A DNA stretch of 64,000 nucleotides from Candidatus Ozemibacter sibiricus. GTDB taxonomy: Bacteria > Muiribacteriota > Ozemobacteria > Ozemobacterales > Ozemobacteraceae. Under the pieces are notes generated by a model, which worked only from the letters and a program-made list of their open reading frames with translations, was not told the origin of the DNA and searched no databases. The stretch covers positions 62,001-126,000 of the forward strand of contig QOQW01000018.1 in NCBI GenBank assembly GCA_003327425.1, written 5' to 3'. Below, piece by piece: positions 1 through 11,153 of the stretch (positions are counted from its first letter, which is position 1; each line of letters begins with the position of its first letter). A program made the translations under genes and the position numbers.

Positions 1-53
1 ATCGCATCTTACCAGTCTTGGGTGATCGAGGGAAAGCGGGGTGGCATGCTTCG

Positions 54-83
54 TTGGTGTTCCTTGGGGAGTTGGGGTAGAAT
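54..83 (+). promoter_or_regulatory. putative sigma70-type promoter for the alpha/beta hydrolase gene
   Basis: TTGGTG at 54-59 and TAGAAT at 78-83 are separated by 18 bases. The -10 box matches the one at 5430-5435 exactly. Transcription would start near 90, leaving a leader of about 100 bases before the ATG at 188. No expression data are available. Confidence 0.5.
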
Positions 84-111
84 GGGGCGCCGGGCCCGGC
101 AGGCCGGGCGG

Positions 112-150
112 CGGTCGGGCTTCGATCGTGCTGCGGTCGGGCTTCGATCG
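112..150. repeat. 17-bp direct repeat in the leader
   Basis: CGGTCGGGCTTCGATCG occurs at 112-128 and again at 134-150, spaced by five bases, between the putative promoter and the start codon at 188. It may be a recent small duplication or an operator-like element. Nothing in the sequence decides between these. Confidence 0.6.
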
Positions 151-187
151 GGAGTTCCCGAACGGCAGACATCCAGGAGGAAGCGGC

Positions 188-1048
188 ATGGCGAATCGGA
201 TCAAGACTGCGGGGCTGACCATCCTCGACACGCGGATCTCCTACTTCGAGGTCGGGGCTGGGCGGCCCGTCGTGCTGCTGCATGGCAACCCCGGGACGAA
301 GCTCGATTTTCAGACTCTGGCCGAGACGTTCGGCAGCGATCAGGTGCGGTTCCTGGCCATCGATCGGCCCGGGCACGGGAACAGCGATGAGCTGCTGCCC
401 GAGACTCCCGATCCCTGGTATGACACGAAGGCCTATGCCGAGTTCCTCAAGCGGGTGGCCGGCGGCCAGGCATACGTGGTGGGCTATTCCCTGGGGGCGT
501 TCTGCGCCCTCAAACTGGCGTTGCGGTTTCCTGAGCTGGTGACGGGACTGGGCCTGATCGCCCCCTTCGTCGCGCCGCGCGATCCGCGCGAATCACCCTC
601 CGGGCTGCCGGCCTGGAGTCGCCACCCCCTGCTGGGAACCATCATGGGGCTGCTGCTGCCGACGCTGGCGGGGGGAAAGGTGCGGCAACACCTCATCGAC
701 GTCTGGCATCCCGCGACGATTCCCGAGACGGTCCTGGCCGAGGCGCACAAGCGCTATACGCATTTCGAAGCGCTGATCTCGACGTTGCGAGATAAGAACG
801 ACATGCTGCAGGTGCGCGGGGAGGTGACCGGCCGCCTGGGCGAGATCCGGTGCCCGACCCTGGCGATCCTGGGAGGGAAGGACGCGATCTGCGATCCAGC
901 CGCGCAGGGGGCCGTCCTGGCCGCCATTCCCGGCTTGCGGCGGGTCGACCTGCCCGAGGGCGGGCATGGGTTGCCGTTCACCCACACCCGGGAAGTTGGC
1001 GAAGCTCTGCTGGACCACCTGCAGACCATTCCGACCGGCCCGGCTTGA
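188..1048 (+). CDS. alpha/beta-fold hydrolase
   Basis: A 286-residue single-domain alpha/beta hydrolase. HGNPG (residues 32-36) fits the oxyanion-hole motif that follows strand 3. The nucleophile elbow is GYSLG with Ser101. Near the C-terminus GGKDAICD supplies the acid region and GGHGLPF the likely catalytic His. The ATG at 188 was chosen because AGGAGG at 175-180 lies seven bases upstream and the hydrolase fold begins right after it; an upstream in-frame ATG at 41 would add 49 residues of unrelated sequence. There is no signal peptide, so it should be cytoplasmic. The family includes esterases, haloperoxidases and C-C hydrolases, and the substrate cannot be read from sequence. The gene stands alone, about 250 bases before a prepilin-type cluster with its own likely promoter. 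Confidence 0.88.
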   Translation: MANRIKTAGLTILDTRISYFEVGAGRPVVLLHGNPGTKLDFQTLAETFGSDQVRFLAIDRPGHGNSDELLPETPDPWYDTKAYAEFLKRVAGGQAYVVGYSLGAFCALKLALRFPELVTGLGLIAPFVAPRDPRESPSGLPAWSRHPLLGTIMGLLLPTLAGGKVRQHLIDVWHPATIPETVLAEAHKRYTHFEALISTLRDKNDMLQVRGEVTGRLGEIRCPTLAILGGKDAICDPAAQGAVLAAIPGLRRVDLPEGGHGLPFTHTREVGEALLDHLQTIPTGPA

Positions 1049-1137
1049 GGGAAAGACGGTCTGGCCGGGGCGGCGCCTCCTTCAGCGGGGTGGCTCCTGC
1101 GGGGAAATGAATCCCGCCACCGCCCCAGGGTCAGGAC

Positions 1138-1185
1138 GGCGTCCTGCGCGGGTGGCGTCCTGCTCGGGTGGCGTCCTGCTCGGGC
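1138..1185. repeat. 16-bp tandem repeat, three copies
   Basis: Three head-to-tail 16-base units occupy 1138-1153, 1154-1169 and 1170-1185, each beginning GGCGTCCTGC. Copies two and three differ only at the last base, and copy one has one further change. They lie in the intergenic region between the hydrolase and the prepilin-type cluster. This looks like a minisatellite formed by slippage; no hairpin or gene is associated with it. Confidence 0.85.
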
Positions 1186-1278
1186 GGGTCCGGTGCCGCT
1201 GTCGCCCCTGCTCGTTCCGGTCAACACCTGATTTTCATGGGAAAATTCTTCTCTGAAGGGATCCTGGGTCTGATTGGG

Positions 1279-1284
1279 TATAAT
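1279..1284 (+). promoter_or_regulatory. possible -10 box of the prepilin-type cluster
   Basis: A perfect TATAAT sits in an AT-rich island (about 1276-1294) within otherwise GC-rich DNA, 11 bases before the ATG at 1295. No convincing -35 box lies 16-18 bases upstream. If used, the message would be nearly leaderless or translation would begin at a later in-frame ATG. Confidence 0.35.
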
Positions 1285-1294
1285 TTAAAAAGAA

Positions 1295-1873
1295 ATGGCA
1301 CTTCCTCTGGACCGCATGACCGTTGACCGCAGACCGACCGGTGGGCGGATCCCGCCGGGACGGCGGGGTGTGACCATGGTCGAATTGATCATCGCCCTCA
1401 TGATCCTGTCGTTTGCCGTGGCAGGCGGGTTCCGGGCTTTCCAGGTCTTCGCCGGGAAAGCCAGTCAGAACCTGTCGCAGCGCCTGATTCTGCAGATGGA
1501 GGCGCGCCGGGCCATCGTCGGGCTGTACAAGGCCGTGCAGGATGGCATCGAAGTGGTGATTCCCGCCCCCGGGCAGACGCTTCCGTACCTGGTGTTCCGC
1601 GATTTCCTGAACAACGTGCAGATCGTCTACCTCGAAAAAGATCCTGAGCTCTCGCGCGAAGAGGGCGAAGACCTGTACAAGGTCATGATCGGGGTGCGCG
1701 ATCCTTCCGGTCAGAAGGCGGTCAAGCCCAAGGTGCTGATGCGGTATGTGACCGGCCTGAATTTCACCACTCACCATGTAGGGGGAGTCTTCATCTCCTG
1801 CTCGATGCGGGGTGGCAAAGGAAGATTCTCGATGGTCAACTATGTTCGGCTCAAGAACATGGCAGCGGAGTAG
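1295..1873 (+). CDS. prepilin-type N-terminal cleavage/methylation domain protein (type II secretion or type IV pilus minor pseudopilin)
   Basis: 192 residues. A short basic leader ends in RRG and is followed by VTMVE and a hydrophobic stretch of about 18 residues. This is the class III (prepilin peptidase) signal: cleavage after Gly, with Glu at +5. The C-terminal part is a small globular domain without recognisable specific motifs, of a size typical of GspH/GspJ-type pseudopilins. It is the first of three co-directional prepilin-like genes and ends five bases before another in-frame ATG of the next gene. The start is uncertain: ATG 1295 and ATG 1316 both lack a good ribosome site, though both keep the cleavage site. 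The minor pseudopilin role in an inner-membrane pseudopilus is inferred from the signal and neighbours; no secretin or ATPase gene is in the window. Confidence 0.78.
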   Translation: MALPLDRMTVDRRPTGGRIPPGRRGVTMVELIIALMILSFAVAGGFRAFQVFAGKASQNLSQRLILQMEARRAIVGLYKAVQDGIEVVIPAPGQTLPYLVFRDFLNNVQIVYLEKDPELSREEGEDLYKVMIGVRDPSGQKAVKPKVLMRYVTGLNFTTHHVGGVFISCSMRGGKGRFSMVNYVRLKNMAAE

Positions 1874-1919
1874 AACCATGCAGTATTGTCGGCGATGGGT
1901 TGGGGGGAGGAGCGGTCTG

Positions 1920-3948
<2,029 letters not shown>

Positions 3949-3962
<14 letters not shown>

Positions 3963-5403
3963 GAAGGTGACCATGCTCTGGCCGGCGCGGCCCATTCGCT
4001 TGCTTCTGAGGGTTCGGCGGGGGTTGACGCTGCTCGAAATCCTGATCGCCATGTCCATTCTGGTGGCATCGGCGCTGGTGCTCATCACCGCCTTCCGCCA
4101 CGGGGGCATGTCCGGCGAGTCCTTCAGCGCCGAGCATTTCACCGCGATGTTCCTGGCCCAGAAGGTCATCGAGGATATCAACGATCGGGTGGCGGTCAAC
4201 CCCCACTACTTCACCGCCCTCATGCACGCCGCGCAAGGCAGACCCCTGCCGGTCGTCGATGGGCAGAGCCCCTACTTCCGCCTTCTCGAGAACACCCAGG
4301 GATTCGGGACCCTCCTGACCGGCGAGGACGACCCCATCGTCAAAGCGTCCGGGCAGCTCTACGAACAACTGAAGAACTTCACCTGCCAGGTCGATACCTC
4401 CTTCGTCAAAGACCCCAACGACCAGTGGCGACCGATTCCCAATCTCCTCCAGGTGACGGTCACCATCGGCTGGAAGGACAAAGAGGGACGGACTCAGTCC
4501 TATCGTCTGGGGCAGATGATCCAGGGCATCGATACCGATGCCCTCAAATCCGTTCAACCGGACCTGGTTCCCGATTTTTCCGATGAGATCGCGATCAAGG
4601 CGCTCTATCAGTTCCTCGATCCCACCAAACGGCCGACGAACTATGAGTGGGCCGGTTTTCTCGCCGAGAACCAGGGGGGGGAGGTGAACGTGCTGCGGCC
4701 GCTCGGCGCGATCCTGGCCGGCCTGCTGATGTGCGAGACCACCTGCCGGGAGTACGATGCCGTCATCCGGAAGGCCAAGGATATGCTCAATAAGCTCGGG
4801 AAGAAGGGCAAGCCCTCGGTGGTCGCCAAATGGCGTGAGCATCTGGCCCGCCTGCGGGAACAGAAGGCCGCCTCGTTGTTCTATATCTTCGCCCGGATGG
4901 CCAACGACATCAAGCGGATGACGCAGTTCGTCCCCCCGATCGGAGAGGCCCGCCTCGGCAAGAAACTGTATGCGATCCGTCTCAAGCTGACGGGAGTGCC
5001 GGTGCTGCTCCTCAACCATCTGGTGAAGATCTCCCTCAGCTTCGCGGCGGCCGAGGCCAGCTACCGTGAGATTCTCCTGCCGCCCCACCCCGGCGTCACC
5101 CCCAGTCGGCGCATCGCCATGACCCACCACTGGCTGGACCTGCGGAAAATGGGTCTGTTGATGGCCGACCAATGGAACCTCGAACCAGCCAAGCGCCTGG
5201 CCGAACACCAGAAGATGCTCCGCACCCTGATCGCCGCCTACGAAGGCCGGCAGCCAGGGTTCGTCGAGTACCTCCGTCGCGAGCAGGAGATCGCTGCCAC
5301 GATGACGGCGCTCAAGAGCGAGCTGGCCGGTCTGGCGGCGCACATCAAACGGTCGCTCGGGGTCAGCGACCAGTTGCGGCAGATCCAGAACAAGTTCTAC
5401 TGA
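3949..5403 (+). CDS. prepilin-type protein with a large C-terminal domain
   Basis: 484 residues. A basic leader ends RRG, followed by [14 protein letters not shown]: a textbook prepilin peptidase site (Gly, then Glu at +5) and membrane helix, most like PilV/GspI. The rest, about 440 residues, is soluble, helix-rich in its second half and far longer than usual minor pseudopilins (120-250 residues). AGGAGG at 3941-3946 sits too close to ATG 3949 but five bases from GTG 3952, so GTG 3952 or ATG 3973 could be the true start; all keep the leader. It overlaps the preceding gene by 14 bases, indicating coupled translation. The reading frame is open far upstream (to 2959), but that part is only the GC-rich shadow of the preceding gene. 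The large C-terminal domain is not recognised. Confidence 0.78.
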
Positions 5404-5406
5404 CGG

Positions 5407-5435
5407 TTGAGTTCCCCGGCCAGCGGCCGTAGAAT
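5407..5435 (+). promoter_or_regulatory. sigma70-type promoter of the Sel1-repeat gene
   Basis: TTGAGT (5407-5412) and TAGAAT (5430-5435) are separated by exactly 17 bases, placing transcription start near 5442 and leaving a 30-base leader that carries AAGGAGG at 5461-5467. The site begins three bases after the stop codon of the preceding gene, so the Sel1 gene has its own promoter. Confidence 0.65.
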
Positions 5436-5471
5436 CCTGGTACGCCCCCCCGGGCCGTGCAAGGAGGACGG

Positions 5472-7958
5472 ATGAAACGGAACTCGCTGGTCTGGTCGAG
5501 CCTTTTCCTGCTGGTCGCTCTGGCGACCGGCGCCACTACCCCGAGCATCGTGGAATTGACGCGGGCCGCCGAACGGGGCGACACCTACGCCCAGTATCAG
5601 CTGGCCACCCGGCTGTACTTCGGCGATGGCTGCGCCCAGGATCATGCCAAGGCCTGCCACTGGTACCGGCGGGCCATCATGAACTTCCGGTCCTGGTATG
5701 GTCAGGCGCTTGGCCGCGTCGGCAGCGCGACGCCGTCGCTCTTGCGGGAAGCGGCTGAAGACGGCGATCTCGAGGCCCAGTTCCGGTTGGCGTCGCGCTA
5801 TCATTTCGGGCAGGGTGTCCGCCAGGATTTCGCCGAGGCTGCCAAATGGTACCGCCGGGCGGCCCTCGCCCTCGAGACCCCGCCCTGGTATCTGCCCCGC
5901 GAGCGGGGCCTGGCTGCCACCCGCGAGGCCAGCCCGCGCGATGCCGCCAGCGAGAAAACAGCGGGAGCGCCGAGCGAGGCGACCCGTGAGGGCCGCTGGC
6001 GGTTCCGGCAATATCCCGATTATCCCTGGTATCGCTGGTACCGCCTGGGCGGGAAGAGCTTCGCCGGGGTCGACCTGCCCACTCTGACCAAAGCGGCCGA
6101 AGCGGGCGACATCGATGCCCAGTACCAGCTCGGCTTGCGCTATCTGCATGGAGAGGGTGCGCCGCGCAATCTCGAGAAGGCCGCCCGCTTCCTGCATCGG
6201 GTGGCGGTGCGGCTGGTGGCCGGGGCGTTCGCCGAGACCCCGCCCGGGCCGGAGGACGCTCGGGCGCGGGCCGACCTTGAACGCCGCGCCGCGGCCGGCG
6301 ATATTCCGGCGCGCTTCCAACTGGGCGCCCGGTATCTGTCGGCCACAGGCCCGGAGCGGGACTACGCGCGGGCGGCCGAGTGTTTCAAAGCGGTGATCGA
6401 AGCGTGCGACGAGCTGCCCTGGCCTCCCTTCGCGGGTCGCGGCCTGTCGCCGGCCGGCGACGAGCGGCCGGGCGATCTGGCTCGAGCCGCCGAGCAGGGC
6501 GATCCCGTCGCCATGTTCGAGATGGGGAACCGCCATTTCTTCGGGGCAGGCGCGACCCGCGATCATGAGAAGGCCGCCCGCTGGTATCGCCGAGTGGCCG
6601 AGCAGTTGCAGCCGCCCTGGCGCGACCGGCTCGCCGCCGCGAAATATCGCGCCCTGCCCCTGCCGGAATTGCAGGCTCGCGCCGAGGAGGGCGAGGCCGA
6701 GGCGCGCTTCCAGCTGGCCCAGCGTCTGTTCCTGGGTCAGGGCGTCCCCCAGGATCGGTCGGAGGCGGCCCGGTGGTACCGGCTCGCCCTGCTCGACCGT
6801 CTGCCGTTCCACCGGGCGGGTGGGAGCGACCCGCGCGGGCGCCGGGCCGCCTTCGGTCGTGCGGAAAGCCGCGAGGGGCCGTCCTTCCTCACCGGGGTGG
6901 TCGACCCGCGGTTGTCGGAAGATGATGTGCGCCAGCTGCGCGAGTTCGATCGCCTGCCGCCCTGGCCGGTCGGTTCGCCCTGGGAGCGGCCCGATCTCTC
7001 GCTCGAGGACCTCGAGGCCCTGGTGCGGGCCGGCGGGTGGGCCGAGCCTTTCCCCTGGTTCAAATACCGCGAGGCGCATCGCTGGTTCCGCGACTACGCC
7101 GCCCTGCGGCAAGCGGCCGAAGCCGGCGACCCCGACGCCCAGTTCCAGGTCGGAGCCAAGTACTACTTCGGGGCGGGGCTTCCCCTCAACAAAGAAGAGG
7201 CCGCCCGCTGGTTCCGGCGGGCGGCGCAGAAGGAGCATCCGCTCGCCCGCTATTTCCTGACGCTGGTCTACGCCCGGCACGAAGATCGCGAGGCCCTGGC
7301 GGCGGCGGCCGCCAACGGCAATGCCGAAGCCCAGTACCAGCTCGGCACCCTGTACCATTTCGGCCGGCAGGCCACCCGCGACTTCACCGAGGCGGCGCGC
7401 TGGTATCGGCTGGCCGCCCAGCAGGGACATTCGATGGCCCAGTATCAGCTCGGCGCCCTCGCCTTCGCCCAGAACCGCTTTCCCGAGGCGGTGGACTGGT
7501 TGCAGAAGAGCGCCGCGCAGGGCAACCCGCTGGCTCAGTACAATCTTGGTATTTTGTACATGACCGGGCGCGGCGTCGAGCGCCGCCGGGACGAGGCCGA
7601 GCGCCTGCTCCGGCGGGTCGCCGAGAAGGGCGGGGTGCTGGCCCAGGCCCAGCTCGCCGGCTTGCTGATGGACGATCCGGCGGCGGTGACCGCCTGGTTC
7701 CGCAAGTCGGTGCTCGACGGCCTGGTCAATCCTCGCCTCGATGCCGGTCTCGTCCATGACGAGGGCTTCGGGTTCGCCGAAGCCACCCGGCAGGCCTGGG
7801 CGTGGTTGTCCCTCGTCACCGCGGGGCGGTCGGCCCCCTGGGCCGACGAGTATCGCCGGCTGCAAAGCCAGCTCGAAGCCCGCCTGTCGGCCGCCGACCT
7901 GGCCGAAGCCCAGGCCTTGGCCACCCGGCTGGCGCCGCTGGCGCGGGTCGCCGACTGA
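5472..7958 (+). CDS. secreted Sel1-like (TPR-like) repeat protein
   Basis: 828 residues. An N-terminal signal sequence (basic MKRN, hydrophobic core, ATGA cleavage region) is followed by about ten Sel1-type repeats of about 36 residues with the recurrent pattern AExGDxxAQYQLGxxYxxGxG...EAARWYRRA. Repeats are separated by unusual Trp/Tyr/Pro-rich inserts, for example PWYLP and YPDYPWYRWY. The start at 5472 follows AAGGAGG with four bases spacing and removes five spurious upstream residues. Sel1 repeats form solenoids that bind partner proteins; known members act in envelope signalling (ExoR), host interaction (LpnE) and polysaccharide assembly (AlgK). Here the protein is probably periplasmic or surface-exposed; the partner is unknown. 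Confidence 0.85.
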   Translation: MKRNSLVWSSLFLLVALATGATTPSIVELTRAAERGDTYAQYQLATRLYFGDGCAQDHAKACHWYRRAIMNFRSWYGQALGRVGSATPSLLREAAEDGDLEAQFRLASRYHFGQGVRQDFAEAAKWYRRAALALETPPWYLPRERGLAATREASPRDAASEKTAGAPSEATREGRWRFRQYPDYPWYRWYRLGGKSFAGVDLPTLTKAAEAGDIDAQYQLGLRYLHGEGAPRNLEKAARFLHRVAVRLVAGAFAETPPGPEDARARADLERRAAAGDIPARFQLGARYLSATGPERDYARAAECFKAVIEACDELPWPPFAGRGLSPAGDERPGDLARAAEQGDPVAMFEMGNRHFFGAGATRDHEKAARWYRRVAEQLQPPWRDRLAAAKYRALPLPELQARAEEGEAEARFQLAQRLFLGQGVPQDRSEAARWYRLALLDRLPFHRAGGSDPRGRRAAFGRAESREGPSFLTGVVDPRLSEDDVRQLREFDRLPPWPVGSPWERPDLSLEDLEALVRAGGWAEPFPWFKYREAHRWFRDYAALRQAAEAGDPDAQFQVGAKYYFGAGLPLNKEEAARWFRRAAQKEHPLARYFLTLVYARHEDREALAAAAANGNAEAQYQLGTLYHFGRQATRDFTEAARWYRLAAQQGHSMAQYQLGALAFAQNRFPEAVDWLQKSAAQGNPLAQYNLGILYMTGRGVERRRDEAERLLRRVAEKGGVLAQAQLAGLLMDDPAAVTAWFRKSVLDGLVNPRLDAGLVHDEGFGFAEATRQAWAWLSLVTAGRSAPWADEYRRLQSQLEARLSAADLAEAQALATRLAPLARVAD

Positions 7959-7997
7959 GCGGCGCGCCCGTCGCGGTCGCCGCCGCGGCGGACAGGC

Positions 7998-10900
7998 TCA
8001 CGGCGCGGTCGCCAGGCGGGCGATCAGGACGAGGGTGACGTCGTCCTGGGGCGGTTGTCCGCCCAGGTGCTGGTGATACCCCGCCAGCAGGCGTTCCTCC
8101 ATGCCGCGCGGATCGGGGTGCCAGCTGCGTTGGGCCAGGGCGGCCAGACCTTCGTAGCCCAGCATCCGGCCGGCCGGGTCGCGCACCTCGATGAGACCGT
8201 CGGTGGTCAGCACCAGCACGTCGCCCGGGTCCAGGCGAATCTGGCGCTGCGGGGCGGGGCAGCGCTCGCGTGCCCCGAGCGGATAGGAGGGCAGCTCGAT
8301 CCAGGCGACCGACTGGCCGCCGGCCCCGACCAGCAGGGCCGGGCCATGGCCGGCGTTGGCGAGGGTGGCCTGGCCGGTCGAGCGGTCCAGTTCGACGTAC
8401 TGGAACGTCATGAACCGGCGTCTTCCCTTCGCGCCCAGGCCGAAGAGCAGTCGGTTGAGTCCCTCGACGACGGCGGTCGGCGGGCGACCGTCGGCCGTGA
8501 GGTGGAGGACGCCGGCGCGGGCCATGGCCATGGTCAGGGCGGCCGGCAGGCCGTGGCCGGCCACATCGCCGATCACCGCCGCGCAGCGCGGGGCCTCCAG
8601 TTCCAGGTGGTCGAAATAGTCGCCGCCCAGTTCGCCCATCGACAGGCTGCGGCCCCTGATGACAAAGCCATCGGTCTGCAGGGGAGTCGCCGGAAAGAGG
8701 CTGGCCTGGACGACCCTGGCGACCTGCAGTTCTTCCAGGCCGATCAGAGCATGATTGAAGATGGTGCCCAGCTCGCCGAATTCGTCATTCCCCAGAGGCG
8801 GCAGGCGGTGGTCGAACCGTCGGTGCTCGATGGCCACGGCGGCGTCGGTCAGGTGCGCCACCGGTTGCAGCACGCGCCGCCACAGGAACGTGGCCAGGAG
8901 GAAGGCCACCACCAGGCTGGCCAGGGCGAAGCTCCCCAGTCGCCGCCGCCATTGCTCGACCTGGTGGTCGATGCCCTCGCGCGGCAGCACGGCGACCAGC
9001 ATCATGCGTTCCAGGTGACGTCCTGGCAGGCCGGCGACCAGATAGGTGCGTCGGCCTTGTCTGATCATGGTGGTGAGAGGGCGGGGCGACCGCTCGAGCC
9101 GCTCGAACACCCGAGCCAGAGGGGTATGCGTCGGTGGGCTCGACCGGGTGGGGCGGGGGGCGTCTGGGGGGCCATCGTCCTCGGTGGGCGGAGCCAGCGG
9201 ATCCGTGAGCGGGGAGCGGGGGGTACGCCGGGAGCGGGTGTGCAGACGGAATTCCAGGGCGTGGCGCAGGAGGCGAGGCCTGGAATGGCGCAGGTAGAGT
9301 CGATGCAGCTCGTCGACTGGCCAGATGCCGATGAACAGGTAGTCGGGAGCCCGACCGCCAGACGTGTGAAGGAAGGAGAGGTAGGCGAACGACCGGAGAT
9401 GGCCGAATCCCCAGACCGTGATGCGCTCGAGCGCCTGGAAGAAGGACTGGATGACCTCCACCATCGATTTCTGCAGCAGCGACTCGACCAGCATCTCCAG
9501 TTGCTCCCCTTCCAGGCGGGCCGCGGCGGACGTGGCGGCCTCTCCGCCGCCCACCTCCCGCAGGATCCGGCGGCCGGCCAGGCTGATCAGCAGATCCTCT
9601 TCGAGGTCGTTCGCGGCCGACTTCGGGCGACGCCCGGGACGGCGGATGCCGCGGGCCTCGCCCACGATCAGGCCCTTGGGGGTGACCATGCGGGGAGAAC
9701 CGCTGGCGATGAGGTAGAAGGACCCGATTCCCAGGCGCGTTCCCAGACTGGCGATGCGGGACCCCAGGTCGTGGTCGAGAGGATGGGCGGCCAGAGCCTG
9801 CCGCACCGGCGCGAGGAACCGTCGGACCGCTTCCTCGTGGCGAATGGTCCAGGTCGGAAACCGCCGATCGAAGGCGTCCAGGAAATCTCCCATCTGGCGC
9901 AGGGTCTGCCGTTCGAGGGCGGCCCGGCGCTGGGCCAGCGAATCGACGCCGACCACCAGGAGCACCAGCAGCGGGAGGCCGGTGGCCAGGAGCATCAGCA
10001 GCGCGATCTTGCCCTTGACTGAGACCTCGCGGCCGGAACGATGGCCCCGGCCTCCGAACGCCCAGATGCCGACCAGGAGGCTCCAGATGGTTCCGGCCAG
10101 GCGGGCCAGCCACGGCAGGTCGGCAGGGTCCGGGCCGCGGCGAGGTGGGCTGGTGGGGCCCAGGGGCATCACCCCGATCAACCATCGCCGGGGGGCCACC
10201 TGGCGAAATCCGAACAGGTGGTGACCGGATCTGATCCGGGTTTCCAGGGCGGCCTGGGCGGTGGCCAGGGCGGCCCGGGCGGCGCCTGGCGGGGGTGGCC
10301 ACCATGATGGCGAGAGCGGTCGGTTGGCGAAGAAGGTGGCGGGGGCGACCGCTGCCGAGGACGGCTGGCCGATGCCGGGAGCGCCGGGCCAATGTTCCAG
10401 GCCGTTCTCGAGCAGGCCGAACCGCGGGTGGCCAGCCGGCCGTCGGTCGTTGAGCCAGGCCAGCCATGACCGCAGGCTGCGGGCGTCGGTCATGGCCTCG
10501 GCCCGGGCCTGCACCAGCAGGACATGGTCTTCCCCTGCCGCAAACCAGAGGTAGGGCCAGGCAGACTGCACGCTGGCCTGCACCATCCGGGGGTTGAAAG
10601 GCAGAGCCATGTAGAGGGTATCGGGCAGGATCTGATGGCCCAGGAGGCGTCGCATGGCTGCGAACAAGGCCTGGTGGGGCGGGTGGTGGAAGGGGCGGAA
10701 GCGGCCGGTGGCGCGGATCTGCAGACCGGCCACCAGCGCGCGCGCCTCGGAGGCGGGGACGGACCAGGGGGTGGTGCGCCAGAGGGTGCGGCCGTCGCGG
10801 GCGAAGACGGTGGCGACCATCGGGGCCTGCCAGCGACGGACGAACCGCGGCCAGGCCCGAGCCAGCCAGGCCACCGGATCAGGATGCGCCTTGGCCCGCT

Positions 10901-11153
10901 GGGCCAGGCGATCGAGCAGTCTGCCCCAGCGATAAGCCGGGGCAACCAAGGGCGCCACCGCATCGAGGCAGGACTCCAACTGGCGTCCGAGCGCCGCTTC
11001 CCGGGCGGCTTCGCGGCTCTCTCCAGCCGCGTCGATCGCTCCGGCCAGCAGCCAGGCGGGAGCCGCCCCCAGGCCGAGCACGATGAGCAGCGGGCCCAGC
11101 CAGCCGAGAAAGAGGCTGCTCCGATCTTGGGAAGAGGCCGGGGTGCGTGTCAT
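7998..11153 (-). CDS. membrane SpoIIE/PP2C-family serine phosphatase with HAMP domain (copy A)
   Basis: 1051 residues. An N-terminal membrane segment, a large extracytoplasmic sensor region, further membrane segments about one third along, a second sensor-like region with a Pro/Ser-rich linker, then a last membrane helix, a HAMP domain and a C-terminal SpoIIE-type PP2C phosphatase. The phosphatase carries the metal-binding motifs GGDYFD, GDVAGHG, TTDG and DDVT, so it should be active. Such enzymes dephosphorylate phospho-serine on STAS anti-sigma antagonists. The true start is ATG 11153; the frame is open to 12533 but that extension lacks protein character. Start and upstream stop overlap as ATGA, so it is translationally coupled to copy B. 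The STAS protein at 21454-21825 is a candidate substrate, by inference only. Confidence 0.88.
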   Translation of the reverse strand: MTRTPASSQDRSSLFLGWLGPLLIVLGLGAAPAWLLAGAIDAAGESREAAREAALGRQLESCLDAVAPLVAPAYRWGRLLDRLAQRAKAHPDPVAWLARAWPRFVRRWQAPMVATVFARDGRTLWRTTPWSVPASEARALVAGLQIRATGRFRPFHHPPHQALFAAMRRLLGHQILPDTLYMALPFNPRMVQASVQSAWPYLWFAAGEDHVLLVQARAEAMTDARSLRSWLAWLNDRRPAGHPRFGLLENGLEHWPGAPGIGQPSSAAVAPATFFANRPLSPSWWPPPPGAARAALATAQAALETRIRSGHHLFGFRQVAPRRWLIGVMPLGPTSPPRRGPDPADLPWLARLAGTIWSLLVGIWAFGGRGHRSGREVSVKGKIALLMLLATGLPLLVLLVVGVDSLAQRRAALERQTLRQMGDFLDAFDRRFPTWTIRHEEAVRRFLAPVRQALAAHPLDHDLGSRIASLGTRLGIGSFYLIASGSPRMVTPKGLIVGEARGIRRPGRRPKSAANDLEEDLLISLAGRRILREVGGGEAATSAAARLEGEQLEMLVESLLQKSMVEVIQSFFQALERITVWGFGHLRSFAYLSFLHTSGGRAPDYLFIGIWPVDELHRLYLRHSRPRLLRHALEFRLHTRSRRTPRSPLTDPLAPPTEDDGPPDAPRPTRSSPPTHTPLARVFERLERSPRPLTTMIRQGRRTYLVAGLPGRHLERMMLVAVLPREGIDHQVEQWRRRLGSFALASLVVAFLLATFLWRRVLQPVAHLTDAAVAIEHRRFDHRLPPLGNDEFGELGTIFNHALIGLEELQVARVVQASLFPATPLQTDGFVIRGRSLSMGELGGDYFDHLELEAPRCAAVIGDVAGHGLPAALTMAMARAGVLHLTADGRPPTAVVEGLNRLLFGLGAKGRRRFMTFQYVELDRSTGQATLANAGHGPALLVGAGGQSVAWIELPSYPLGARERCPAPQRQIRLDPGDVLVLTTDGLIEVRDPAGRMLGYEGLAALAQRSWHPDPRGMEERLLAGYHQHLGGQPPQDDVTLVLIARLATAP

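Noticed and set aside
5397-7865. 822-codon minus-strand frame opposite the Sel1 gene
   Set aside because: Composition is the complement of GC-rich Sel1 repeats; the plus strand has signal peptide, repeats, promoter and ribosome site.
8055-10022. 655-codon plus-strand frame opposite phosphatase A
   Set aside because: No domain or start signal; explained by GC-rich codon bias of the real gene.
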